Program-made: the position numbers and the translations under genes
Source of the DNA: Pisolithus tinctorius
Lineage: Eukaryota > Basidiomycota > Agaricomycetes > Boletales > Pisolithaceae
Reading direction: 5' to 3'
DNA length: 64,000 bases
Assembly: GCA_024663395.1 (NCBI GenBank)
Contig: JANFAH010000003.1
Span: 3,658,001 to 3,722,000, forward strand
Shown here: one piece after another, positions 52,401-63,806 of the stretch
Layout of the letters: the number at the start of each line of letters is the position of its first letter
How positions within the stretch are numbered: the first letter of the stretch is position 1
The notes under the pieces: generated by a model
Databases searched by the model: none
What the model saw: only the letters and a program-made list of their open reading frames with translations
What the model was told of the DNA's origin: nothing

Positions 52401-52790
52401 AGATATGCAGTGAGAAGATTGAAGCTGAGTCAAGGGGGACCCTGTTAAGTCTGTGTCAAGGTTGGGGGTCAAAGGCCAAAGGCCAAGAGCCAATGTGACA
52501 ACCCTTTGTCTTAGCTTGTGTGCTAGACCCTTGCACAAGCCAGGTTGAAGTCAGAGGGTGTTGAGGGGGTTTAGGAGCAAAAGCCAAGAGTCAACTTGGG
52601 CTTAAGCTAGGAGCTTAGGGGTGAACTAAGTTGATATTCAGACTGAAGACTAAGTACAGAGCACATAGGGTATATATAACAAGGTTATGAGTATCTCAGT
52701 GTATGAAGTAGTCACTATATTGGTACCTAACAAAGTTATGAGTATCTACACTATGTCAGTACCAGGTAAATGAATGTAAGTATAAGTATG
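52400..52790 (-). repeat. LTR fragment N (B/D-like)
   Basis: Minus strand: TATATATA near 52678, then 34 nt lower the start motif AGTCTGAATAT (52644-52634) followed by CAACTTAG as in B and D. Includes GTGCTAGACCCTTGCACAAG, related to the B/D leader. Boundaries unclear; the segment at 52680-52760 contains two copies of a GTTATGAGTATCT motif. Confidence 0.55.
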
Positions 52791-52968
52791 CTCACCTCAG
52801 TGTATGAAATAGTCACTGAGGTGGAAAAGAATGGTGTGGAAAATTTATAGTACCGTAATTAGTAAGTGTAGTGACATCAAAATTTAATTCCAAGGGTCAG
52901 GGAGAAACTCCGAGCCCTCTGGGCAAAACTCCAAGAGGCTACTGTAATTCTGGAATGCATTCTTGACA

Positions 52969-54079
52969 CTCCCCCTCAATCGGAACAAAGTCTGAGTGCA
53001 GATGCAAAGTGTTTCACCTTGATGCTTGGTAAGGGTTTTGTAAGGGTATTGGTGACCATGTCATCAGTAGGACAATAAATTAAACACAAGGAATGGTTTT
53101 CCACAGTGAAACAAATGAAATGGTATCATATATTGATGTGCTTGGTGCAAGCATGGTAGCTGCCATCCTTGGTGAGTGTGATGGCAGATTGGCTGTCAGA
53201 ATACAGTGGGATGGGATGTTTGAGTGGTTGGAAAATTTCCCCAATGAGTCATCAAAGCCACAAGCCCTCTTTGGCTGTGTGAGTTGCTGTGATGTACTCT
53301 GCTTCAGCAGTGGAGAGCATTACAAGTTCTTGTTTCTGCAAAGCCCAACTGATAGCTCCTCCATCCAGTAGATAGGCATATCCACTTACAGCATGTCAAT
53401 GCTCCTGCAAAGCTCCATCTGCATTGGTATAGCCCTTGAGGCCTTGTTCTGTATTTCTGAACATCAAAGTGAGCACTTTTGTGCCTGCAATATACCTGTA
53501 GATTTGTTTTATGGCTTCCCAGTGAGTCATGTTGGGTGCATTGTTGAACTGCACAACTGTGGAGACAGCGAATGCAATATCTGGGTGTGTTCCAACAGCA
53601 AGGTGCATGAGGGAGCCTACAGCAGCATGGTAGGGTACATTTTTCATGCATGCAGCTTCTTCAGCTGGCTGTGGAATTTCTCTGCAAGAGAGTTTTATTC
53701 CAGGGTCCATTGGAATTGTGGCAGGCTTGCAGTTGGTGAGGTTATATTTTGTCAGGATGGCCTCAATGTAGGACTGCTGGGATAGCAATATGGTGTGGGC
53801 TTCTCTGTTCTGTGTCACCTTCACCCCAAGTAGCCAACTGATGGGCCCTAGGTCAGAGATTTTAAAATGAGTGCTTATCTCCTGTTTGAATGAGTGAATT
53901 AATGATGGGGAACTGCCTGTTATGGTGCAGTCATCAACATGGCTGGTGAGGATGAGGATTTCCAATCCTATGTGACCATATAATACTCCCCAGTCTGCAT
54001 GTGCCCTTGTGAGCCCAAGATCTGTGAGAGTGGCACATAGCTTCTGGTACCATCAAAGTGCACCTTGTTTCAAGCCATA
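52969..54079 (-). pseudogene. L copia RT end and RNase H
   Basis: Minus-strand frames with the catalytic SHVDDCTITG (usual YVDD, Tyr to His), LLGVKVTQN, LLSQQSYIEAIL, VGSLMHLAVGTHPDIAFAV, STAEAEY (RNase H) and a DMVTNTLTKPLPS terminal motif, all copia-specific in order. Internal stops near 53396 and 53020. Confidence 0.85.
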
Positions 54080-54081
54080 TA

Positions 54082-56506
54082 CAGTGAGGGACAAAAGCAT
54101 TGCAATGTTTGTGAGGTGTGACTTGTTGCTGATGTAGCTTGGTCTATTCTGGACAGATGATCATGATACCTATACCATTGGAAAGGGGTGACTCTAAGCT
54201 TTCCAGAGAACTAAGGTTCAGTACAAACAAAGCAATACATGCCAAGATACACCCTATTCTTTCCAAAAAGTGCATTGCAACACTTTTGTCCCTGACTGGT
54301 GAAATTGTGAAATGTGACCTTTTGATGGGATTGAGGGCATGGAGGATGGGAAGAAATGATTACATAATAAACCACATGATCTTCCAGATGATTTGTCAGC
54401 ATGTAAACAATGACAAACATTGGACTTGTACCATTAATCCTCCCTCTTTTACCACAACTCATGAAATCATCTCTATAGCTCACATGGTCATTTTCTCAAG
54501 GAATTCCTATCAAATACTGGTGGCCACCACAGTTCCATCAGTATAACATGCTCTCAGAACCATCAGTGCCTTAAAAAACCTGCTGTCAGTCATTTCCTGG
54601 ACTGTTTCCTCCCCCATGCCTGATGTGTTCTGGGACTAATTGTCATGACCATGACACCAGCGTAAGCCCCTAACACCTACTCTGCCCTCCTCCGACATGT
54701 TCCCACACTTCTCCACCCTCTTCCGACATGTTCCCATGCTTCTCCGCCCTCCTCCAACATGTTCCTGTGCTCCTCCGACCCTCCTGACACATCTCCACAC
54801 CTCTCTGAGGTCCCCCATCCATGTTCTGACCAACTCCGCTCAACTCTGCCCTAAGGTTGGTCACGTGGGCTGTCGGACTTGCGGCCCTGCATTCTAGATA
54901 GGGTTCCGCCCTTGTGTCGGTTTTCTCCATTCTTCCACTCCTTTGGTATTTACCCTCTTTTCCTCATTGTAGTAGTTTCCTTGTCTCAGTTAAGGTCCCT
55001 GTCGTCCCTACCCTCTATCCCTTGTGTCGGAAGGATTCTAACCCACTATACACTTATTGGTTTACATTCCGTACTGCACTGCCCTTGACCTACATCGTAT
55101 ATAAGCCCACATAGTACTCTGATGTAATCAGTACAAATATCGAATAAAGTCCCCACCTTCAACTCCCTCTCAGTCCCCTCCAGAGTTTCATCTCCACTTC
55201 CTCTGAGTCCGCTCCACCTCTGAAATACGAGGGCTGAGCTCATGCAAGGGGGCAGCGCACTAGCTGAACCCAATGCCCTCTCATCTGACCTCTGACCTCT
55301 GACCTCCAGCTCCGACTCTGACCTCAGCCTCTGAAACTTCCCTTCATACCCCTCCGCTCACTGTTCATCAAATATCTTGCCACCCAGTGGTCGGATTCAC
55401 TTCGGACTTTGACTGCTGTACTCCGCAGCCCAACCCGCTCCAACTCCGCCCTAGGAAGGAGCCAGGGGTGTTGTCTGACTTTGACACTAATCAGTACTTG
55501 GAAGGCTGAAAATGTTATGGAGGTCAATCTGGCACTTCAGAACATGATGTACAAACCAGTCCCCTTGCACAACCAATGCATTTTTGGCACAGGGACAGTG
55601 GTATGGAAGTTAGGTCAAGACAAAATCCTCCTTACCCCTGGGTGTCATCAGAAGGATATGCTACTAAACTGCCATGGAGCAGAATCCTGTGCTTCCATCT
55701 GGCCCTGAATATTGCCTTTGGTCACATATGACCAAATAATCCTTCCCCAGTCATCTACAGTTCAGATCAGAGAAAGATCTAGTGAACCCTCTTATGGTGC
55801 TCAGAGCACAAGGAGGTTTTGTCTCACCCCAACTTCCATTTCAGTGTTCCTGTGCCAGAAATGCATTGGTTGAGAGGGGACTGGTTTGTACATCATGTTC
55901 TGAAGTGCCAGATTGACCTCCATAACATTTTCAGCCTTCCAAGTACTGATTAGTCCCAGAACACATCAGGCATGGGGGAGGAAACAGTCCAGGAAATGAC
56001 TGACAGCAGGTTTTTTAAGGCACTGATGGTTCTGAGAGCATGTTATACTGATGGAACTGTGGTGGCCACCAGTATTTGATAGGAATTCCTTGAGAAAATG
56101 ACCATGTGAGCTATAGAGATGATTTCATGAGTTGTGGTAAAAGAGGGAGGATTAATGGTACAAGTCCAATGTTTGTCATTGTTTACATGCTGACAAATCA
56201 TCTGGAAGATCATGTGGTTTATTATGTAATCATTTCTTCCCATCCTCCATGCCCTCAATCCCATCAAAAGGTCACATTTCACAATTTCACCAGTCAGGGA
56301 CAAAAGTGTTGCAATGCACTTTTTGGAAAGAATAGGGTGTATCTTGGCATGTATTGCTTTGTTTGTACTGAACCTTAGTTCTCTGGAAAGCTTAGAGTCA
56401 CCCCTTTCCAATGGTATAGGTATCATGATCATCTGTCCAGAATAGACCAAGCTACATCAGCAACAAGTCACACCTCACAAACATTGCAATGCTTTTGTCC
56501 CTCACT
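54082..56506. mobile_element. Palindromic Tc1-like element G4
   Basis: TA-flanked (54080-81 and 56507-08), with CAGTGAGGGACAAAAGCATT ends in inverted orientation. The left arm (54082-54640 plus 55492-55735) and right arm (56506-55736) are inverted copies; a 135-codon stretch is identical in both (54139-54546 and 56450-56043). Each arm carries only the HTH half of a degenerate transposase and stops at the IIWS motif. Solo LTR K interrupts the left arm. It cannot mobilise itself but has both terminal repeats. Confidence 0.85.
54641..55486 (+). repeat. Solo LTR K in G4
   Basis: 846 bp, TGTCATGACC...GACTTTGACA, duplication CTAAT (54636-40 and 55487-91); the empty site is seen in G3 and in the right arm of G4. 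CpG-rich. TATATAAG at 55098 precedes AGTACAAATAT at 55130, matching the B start motif. It includes a GGGGGCAGCGCAC segment as in the B leader. A B/D-group member. Confidence 0.9.
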
Positions 56507-56508
56507 GT

Positions 56509-56685
56509 AATGTGATGTTTAACTTCCCAACTGGATGGGAAAAATTCTGCCCTACAGCATAGCCCTCAGGGAGCTCCATATAGATGTCTTCACCATCTCT
56601 GAGTTTGCCATTTAAGAATGCTGAGTGAAAGTTGAAGACACCAATGTCCCAGTCATTGCATGCAGCAATTGCAAGTATGGTGTGA
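56509..56685 (-). pseudogene. L copia RT, N-terminal piece
   Basis: Minus-strand frame: DIGVFNFHSAFLNGKL (usual DVxxAFLxG), IYMELPEGY, the copia RT motifs that precede the part at 54079. Separated from it by G4. Confidence 0.8.
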
Positions 56686-57340
56686 TGTGAGGAATCTGCA
56701 TTCCCTGGACATGTAAGCCCCTATCATTAACCATTCCGTGACTACTGTTACGTCCGCTCCCCTCTCGCGTTCACCATTGTTCACGTGCTACCTTCCCACG
56801 CCCTCGCTCCCTCTTGCGCAATGCTATACCTGCGGCCGCTGTGCTCCGGTTGTTGTTTTTCCTCGGACTCTTTCTCTTATCACGGCCTCTGTTCCTTTAG
56901 TGCTTGTAGTATACCCTCGGCCTCTGTTTTGGCCTGTCTTCTGTGTATGTGCTGTTGTGCAGCTTTCCCTTACTGTGCCCTGTCTTACTTAGGTTCCAGG
57001 TTTGTCCGGACTATAAAGCCCTGTACTTAGGTACAGAATGATACCTTTTGGCACTCGGAAGGTCGCCATGAGTTTCCTTTACACTTTGTCTACACCACAC
57101 GTCTCGCATTCCGCTGTGCACGAACTACGTATACCGCTCACACCGCTCGCATTGCCAGTACTATTCCGTGGACCACGCCACGCACATCACGAACCACTAC
57201 CACTACAAAGTGCCGGGTCTCACCTTCTAGACTTGACAGTCCAGAATCCCTTGGGACGAGCAATTCGTTCCCTTCATTTTTTATTGTTGTTATCTAAGCC
57301 ATCTAGCTCGTATTATACAGCTACTTGGACTTTTCCCACA
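56686..57340 (+). repeat. C1 5' LTR
   Basis: 655 bp, TGTGAGGAATC...CTTTTCCCACA. Aligns with C2 and C3. Confidence 0.85.
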
Positions 57341-57342
57341 AC

Positions 57343-57360
57343 TGGAGCCCACCGCAAGGG
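57343..57360 (+). other. C1 primer-binding site, tRNA type
   Basis: TGGAGCCCACCGCAAGGG starts with TGG two bases after the LTR, as expected for the CCA end of a tRNA. I cannot name the tRNA. Unlike A, B, D and E, no matching LTR motif is needed. Confidence 0.65.
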
Positions 57361-57581
57361 ATTCTGCTGTCGCTTCCAGAAGGTTGCTCAGGTGCACTGC
57401 CGAACGCACCGAACTAGAAAATTTACGCCTGCACTTTTGCAATCTCAACCTGTCAGAAGACTCCAACATTTTCTGCCCTGTTTCACCCATAACACCAGAT
57501 CACACGCAATTACCCGCTGACATTCTGTGGGTACTACCCACGATCACTCCTCCTGATATTTCGGCAGATCAGATATCCATC

Positions 57582-59760
57582 ATGTTGGATCACCTAGATC
57601 TCACTGCCCCTGATTTTCCCAGTGGCTTTATCCACTCGACTCCCCGAAGGCCCGAAACCCCACCATCACCTTTAACACCCATCACATCATCTGATTCATC
57701 ATCACCGACGCCCTCTTTTTCCCGTCTCTTTGATGCCTCTGAATCTATACCCAGACTCCCAGCTCCATCTGCCACACTGCCGCAACCACTCACTCAGTTG
57801 CAGACCACCCATCAGCCAATTAGTAACCCACCAACACTTCCGCCTGCTCACTCGCACACTATACCAACCGCTTCGCACCCACAACCAATACCTGTTCCAC
57901 CCGTTACCAATCCAGCACCGCCACCACAGGTTAACCCACCAATGGCTAATCCTCAGTTTCAGATGCCGCTCCGTGGAACACAAAACTCACCTAAATTTAG
58001 CGGAGATTCTCCCGCACAGCTTCCGCGCTACCTCGAAGACATCGACTTCCTCAGTACTCTTGCTGCTCTTGATGACCATGGCAAGATCAAAGCCACAATC
58101 TGCTATGCTGACCTCAAAGAAGCCGAGGTCTGGCAAATGCTTCCAGAAGCCGCTCCCACAGCTGACGACTGGGATGCCTTCGTAGTAGCTGTTAAGGGTT
58201 TGTACCCTGGCTGCGAGGGTGACGACTGCTACTGCTGTGCAGACTTGCAGTACCTCGTCGAAGAATATCAGTCCAAGCCTATGCAGAACCAGGATGACCT
58301 CAGAGAATACCAGCGGAAATTCACTAAGATTTCTGCCCTGCTCATTAAAACTAAAAAGCTTGCAGAGACAGAATGGGATTCCATGTTCCTGAATGGCTTC
58401 CCGAGGGCCATCGCAGACCGTATTCGTCATCGACTCTCCATAGTCCACACCAACCTCCACCCTGACAATCCGTACCCGCTCGCAGAAGTCGTCAAAGCTG
58501 CCAAGTTCCTTCTGACAGGATCCGCTCTTTGTAGTGCAGTACCGATGATGGGTACTGTGGCCTCGCCAGCTGCACCTCCCTCGTCGGCTTACATGCCGCA
58601 GGTGCCACCTGCCAGTACTGTTGTTAAACAGGAATACAACTTCCAGACGCAGCCTCTGCCGCAGCAACGCAGACCCGGTTGCAGTTTCTGTGCAGACCCC
58701 AACCACTGGACGAGGATGTGCGCACTCGTTGAAGTTTATATCTGTGCTGGTAAGATCACGAGAGGTACAGACAACCGTCTCTATCTGGCGGATGGGAGCC
58801 AAATCCCACATTTCCCTGAATGTAACTCACTGAGAGAGGCTGTTGACCGCGTCATGGCTGACAGAGACCAGGCCAGCGCACACGCTGCGACTCCTGCTGC
58901 TCCGTGCAACGCAGCTGCACAAGGCACCGCCAACCTCTTCTGTGTTGCTCATCCCGAAATTGATGTGCAGTTGGAGATCCTGCCTTCTGCCTTCTTAAAC
59001 ACCGTCCAAGATGCCGATGAACCTGTTGCAGACTTAGCCGACCCTGACTTCCAAGCATATGTCGCTCAAGCTTGGGCTACCTACCAAGTGGATAAAGGTA
59101 ACAAGGGAGCAGTCATTCCCCACAGAAAGAAAGCCTGCTTCGACGGAGTTGAAATCACAGCTCGACCCGTGGCACGTCCTGCCAACCCTCCACGAGTCGA
59201 CCCACGTGCAGCCACTGTTGAAGAGGAAATCATTTCCCCTGGTGTTCAAAGTTCGCGTGCCACTCGCCAGGTGTCTGATCCCTCTGCACCTGCTCCAATG
59301 TCCACCGCTACGAAACCACATGTTCCTCCAACTAATCCGGCTCCAATGCCCGTGCGCAAGGATCCCGTTCCTGCGGCAATTGTTCCGACACAGACACCAT
59401 ACCCAGCAGCTCGCAATCAAAACCAGTATCGTTACTCGTTCCCTCTTGAAGACAAAGCCGCGCCCAAGCATATCGTGGAGCACATACTTGAAACCAGCAT
59501 TGCCATGCCAGTCAAAGAATTATTTGCAGTAGCCCCAGAGTTTCGCAAACAGTTCAGAGACATCACCATGGCAAAACACATCACCACAAACGAGATTGAG
59601 GTAGTTCGTAGCGACGATGAAGAAGGAGTACAGGTGAATGAACTGACCGGCCGTGATCCTCAAAGAACCACACGCGAATACGGAGACCGCATTATCCATG
59701 GTGACGATGGCTCCATCGTAGCTCACCACACTCTGCCGCTCCGCTGCATTGAAGCCAAGG
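57582..59760 (+). CDS. gag: C1 gag
   Basis: First in-frame ATG at 57582; the frame is already open from 57384, and C2 conserves that part, so translation might start earlier by a non-ATG or spliced route. Pro/Thr-rich N-part, a capsid-like region (NSPKFSGDSPAQLPRYLEDIDFL to GLYPG), a knuckle CSFCADPNHWTRMC (about 58678-58719), then a long region ending TGRDPQRTTREYG. The frame runs to TGA near 59865, but from about 59755 it is out of register with the protease because of an extra C in a C-run, so Gag-Pol was probably one frame. Confidence 0.85.
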
Positions 59761-60190
59761 TCCCCAGGGACCGACGTCACAATCAACTGTGTACTAGATT
59801 CCGGTTCGGAAATCATCGCCATGCCCAGGTGCGTTTGGGAAAAGATCGGACTCCCATTGTGCTGTGATCATCTCATGACTATGACGTCTGCTAACATGTC
59901 TAAAGACACTACTGTAGGCATACTGGAGAACCTGAAACTCGACTTCGGTGCCTGGCCCAGTCATGCTCCAGGTTCAAGTGATTGAACATGCCAACTTTCG
60001 ACATGCTCCTTGGACGTCCGTTCATTTGCCTTATGAGTGCGGTAACAAATGATTATCCCGACGGCGGACAGCGGATCACTCTCTGAGACCCGAACGATGG
60101 CCGCGAGTACACTTTGCCCACACGCCCATGGCGCAAGGGCTGTCCATGCTGTAAATGTGGCAAGCACTGCCATAGCCACCAAAGTATAGT
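59750..60190 (+). pseudogene. C1 protease region
   Basis: Frame with NCVLDSGSEIIAMPRCVW: DSG active site. A shift near 59955 moves the frame to LLGRPFICLMSAV (flap/strand motif) and DGGQRITL, then TGA (CGA expected) before DPNDG. A Cys-rich CPCCKCGKHCH follows near 60145. Damaged. Confidence 0.75.
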
Positions 60191-60494
60191 TGAATGGGGT
60201 TTTTGAATATTGATGATCCACCAAACGGTCGGGGAGAGCCTACTAAAACGTCCTGTTTCCTATTTAGCTGCTGTTATCTGTTCCTCAGTCCTACAGTCTC
60301 ATCATTAGCCTTTACTTTGATGAACTTCTCTTCGCCCATGGCACCTGTACTGTGGAACATACCCACCGGAATACCCTCGCCTGTTTTCGCTTTCCTCTCT
60401 TCCACTCAGACAATACTAAACCCCTCTGCTATAGCCGCATTCGGCAGTGTTTATCAACTAGATTCCGCAGTTCGCACCCTCGTTTACAAGCCAG

Positions 60495-63400
60495 TTGCCA
60501 AGAAGGTTCAGACGGTACCTGCCCCGATGGCGGAAGAATACTGCATCGTGTGCAGCCTGCCTGACGACCCTGCTCGCTGGTCTCCAACCACTTCCAACCC
60601 ATCCACCAGACTTCGCTCTGGGCATCTGCTTCACTGCCGAATGGGCCGCAGCACTTGACCTCAATCCTGCAGATTGGCTTTGGCCAGAAGAACTTAAACT
60701 CGTAACTTGGCTCGTTTCGGTCCATGAGCTCGCATTCGCTTGGGACATTACAGAGCACAGACACCTAGACGAACGGTATTTTCCGCCAGTAAAGATTCCT
60801 ATGATTCCACACATGCCTTGGGTCCAATGCAATATCCCTATCCCGAACGTGATACATGCCCAAGTCATAGACATGATTAAAGATCACATCAAGTCCGGCA
60901 TGTATGAACCTTCTACAGCGGCTTACCGCTCCCGCTGGTTCTGTGTAGTAAAGAAAGACGGAAAGTCTCTTCGTCTTGTGCATGACTTACAGCCCCTGAA
61001 TGCAGTGACCATCCACAATGCGTCCATCCCACCCTTTGTAGAACACCTTGCAGAATCCTTTGCTGGATACACGGTGTATGCGATGATGGACCTCTACTCT
61101 GGGTATGACCAGCGCGCACTCCACATAGATTCCCATGACCTCACCACCTTTGGTACCCCCCTCGGACCACATCGGCTTACTACTCTGCCGCAAGGTCATG
61201 CGAATGCAGTACAGGTATACCAGGGAGATACTGCATTTGTTCTCCAGGATGAGATCCCGCATCATACCCTGCCCTTCATAGATGACATCCCTGTAAAATC
61301 CAAGACCACCTGCTATCAGCGCGCAGATGGGTCCTATGAGACTATCCCAGAGAATCCTGGGATTCGGAAATTTATCTGGAATCACTGTATAGTTGTTAAC
61401 CGTATCCTTCAGCGTTTGCAGAATGTCAGAGCCACCATCTCGGCAAAGAAGTTCGTGCTAGCCACTCCGTCCGCTGTGATCGTTGGCCACAAGTGCACCT
61501 TTGAAGGTCGCATTCCTGAAGAAAGCAAAGTGCAGAAGATCCGCAACTGGCCCGAGTGCCGCAACCTGACACAGGTTTGCGGTTTCCTCAGTGTCTGCGG
61601 TGTGCTACACATCTTCATAAAAGACTTCGCCAAGATTGCGCGGCCGCTAGTCGCACTCACATGGAAGGACATACCATTCACATGGGACAAACCGCAACAC
61701 ACTGCCATGCAACGACTCAAGGACGAAATTGTAAAGTCCCCCACACTCTGAAGGATTGACTATGAGTGCAGTCACGAAGTAATTCTAGCAGTTGACACAT
61801 CGGTCATCGCAGTTGGCTACATCCTCTACCAGCTCGGCGAAGATGGCAGACGGTACCCGAGTCGCTTCGGATCCATCACCCTCAATGAAGTGGAAAGCCA
61901 CTACTCCCAGGCCAAGCTTGAGTTGTATGGTCTCTTCCACGCATTGCGCACAGTACGCGTATACATCTTCGGTCTCACTAACTTCACTGTGGAGGTAGAT
62001 GCAAAGTATATTAAGGGCATGATAAATAACCCAGATCTGCAGCCTAACGCAACGATCAATTGCTGGATCGCTGGCATGCTCCTTTTCTCATTCAAACTCG
62101 TCCACGTTCCTGTGGACAGGCATGCCAGCCCCGATGGCTTGTCCCACCGTCCGTGGTCAGAGCTCGACCCGCCCGAGGATGACGACCATGAGGATTGGCT
62201 GGACCGTTTTTACTCTGTCTCTACACAAGTCACCAATGACCGACTGCCTCCTATGTCACTTTCCAGTCAGGATCACCATTCCCTACCGCCACCCACTTAC
62301 CATCGGGCGAGCCTCCCACCGCCTGCATCCTTCTATCTCGCATTCTCTGCGACTGCTGATGCTAATAACCCTTCCAATACCCCAGACGACCCTGCCATTC
62401 CGCAGTCCGCAAAAGCTCGGGCACACGAAGCAAAGATAGAAATGATCCATGCATTCCTTGCGACCCGCGAGTGACCTCCTGACCTTACTGATGCGCAATA
62501 CTCATCTTTCTTCAATTCCGCTAGCCACTTCTTCCTCCTAGATGACAACTTATGGTGCAGGGAACTGCACGGATGGCACCAGCTAGTTGTCAATGAATCC
62601 AAGCGGTACTGTCTCATCAAAGAAGCGCATGACAACCTTGGGCACAAAGGTGTCTTCACGGTCCACACACGCCTTCTCCTCCACTTTTGGTGGCCTCTTC
62701 TTGTTGAGGATTTGAAGTGGTATGTCTGCACTTGTCACGAATGCCAGATCCGCCAGACACAGAAGCTTCATATCCCCCCCACTGTACCCATGATAGGGGG
62801 CCTGTTTCATAAAGCTCACATTGACATGATGCTGATGCCCAGAGCCGGCGGCTACTGCTACATAGTACAGGCTCGTTGCGCACTCACCTCATATCCCGAA
62901 TGGCGCATGTTGCACACAGAAAATAGTACTGCGCTCGTGTCCTTCATCTTCGAGGACATTCTATGCCACTGGGGTCCGCTCACCAAGATTGTCACCGACA
63001 ACAGTCCCGCGTTCATCCAAGCCTTAGATGCCCTAGCTGTGCAATATCATATCTGTCACATCTGTATCTCTCCTTACAACTCTCAGGCTAACGGCATTGT
63101 AGAGCGCTGCCACTATGATGTTTGCGAGGCTATCATGAAGAGCTGTGAGAACAATGATCGCTGCTGGCACACTGTTGCACACTCCGTCTTCTGGGCCGAG
63201 CGGGTCACCATTCTGAAGTCTATGGGTTTATCCCCTTACTTCATGGTGCATGGTGTCGAGCCGCTGTTTCCATTTGATCTCGCTGAGGCTACCTTCCTCT
63301 TACCCCTATCCCGCGACGATTCAACACCACTGACTACCACAGAACTGATTGCTTGGTGTGCATGCCAGCTACAGAAGCGTCAGGATGATTTGGATCAGGT

Positions 63401-63806
63401 CCGTGGCAATGTCCTCCACGCATGCTTCCAGTCTATCCAGCAGTTCGAAACTGCCTTTCAGCATCGCATTAAAGACCATAACTTCGCTCCTGGCACCCTC
63501 GTGCTCGTTCGCAACTCCCGCGTAGAGAGAGAGCTGAACCGGAAGACAAAGCTGCGGTACACTGGTCCCATGGTCATCCTTTGTCGGACCACTGGGGGCT
63601 CATACCTGCTGGCTGAGTTGGATGGCTCCATCTCCAAACTCCGCTTCGCCACATTCCGCTTACTTCCCTACCACCCATGGTCTCAAACCCGCGCAACTGT
63701 GACTCACATTACTGGGTTGGATGATGAAGAACTCGACTGCCTTCTCGAGGAAGCTGAGGATGACCCCACTGATGATGATGTGGAGGCTTTTTCTGCAGAC
63801 AGCTGA
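60495..63806 (+). pseudogene. pol: C1 RT, RNase H and integrase
   Basis: A single frame from about 60580 to TGA 63804-63806 with two internal TGAs (61749, 62472), both at likely CGA Arg codons. RT: RSRWFCVVKKDGKSLRLVHDLQ, MMDLYSGYDQR, LPQGHANA, FIDD (about 61278). RNase H: AVDTSVIAVGYIL, KLELYGLFHALR. Integrase: HDNLGHKG with CTCHEC finger, HIDMMLMP, TDNSPAF and GIVERCH as DDE positions, then LVRNSRVERELNRKTKLRYTGPM (GPY-like) and an acidic end (DDPTDDDVEAF). No chromodomain. Upstream of 60580 the frame differs (TLVYKPVAKKVQTVP). Confidence 0.9.

Larger units (their letters stand above)
52755..56685 (-). mobile_element. Ty1/copia element L, 3' part, split by G4
   Basis: The 3' LTR begins TGTCAAGAATGC at 52968 (minus strand) directly after a purine tract (GATTGAGGGGGAG); its other end, perhaps near 52755, is uncertain. 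The coding part is RT and RNase H. C1 is inserted at 56686 and the 5' part of L lies beyond it or is lost. Confidence 0.75.

Noticed and set aside
57384..57581. C1 gag starting at 57384
   Set aside because: The first codon there is TTG; the first in-frame ATG is 57582. The upstream open part is noted but not called as the start.
3915..63806. TGA as a reassigned or recoded sense codon
   Set aside because: Normal TGA terminators end A gag and H pol, B1 gag uses TAG, and TGAs vary between copies of one family; CGA>TGA CpG mutation explains them.
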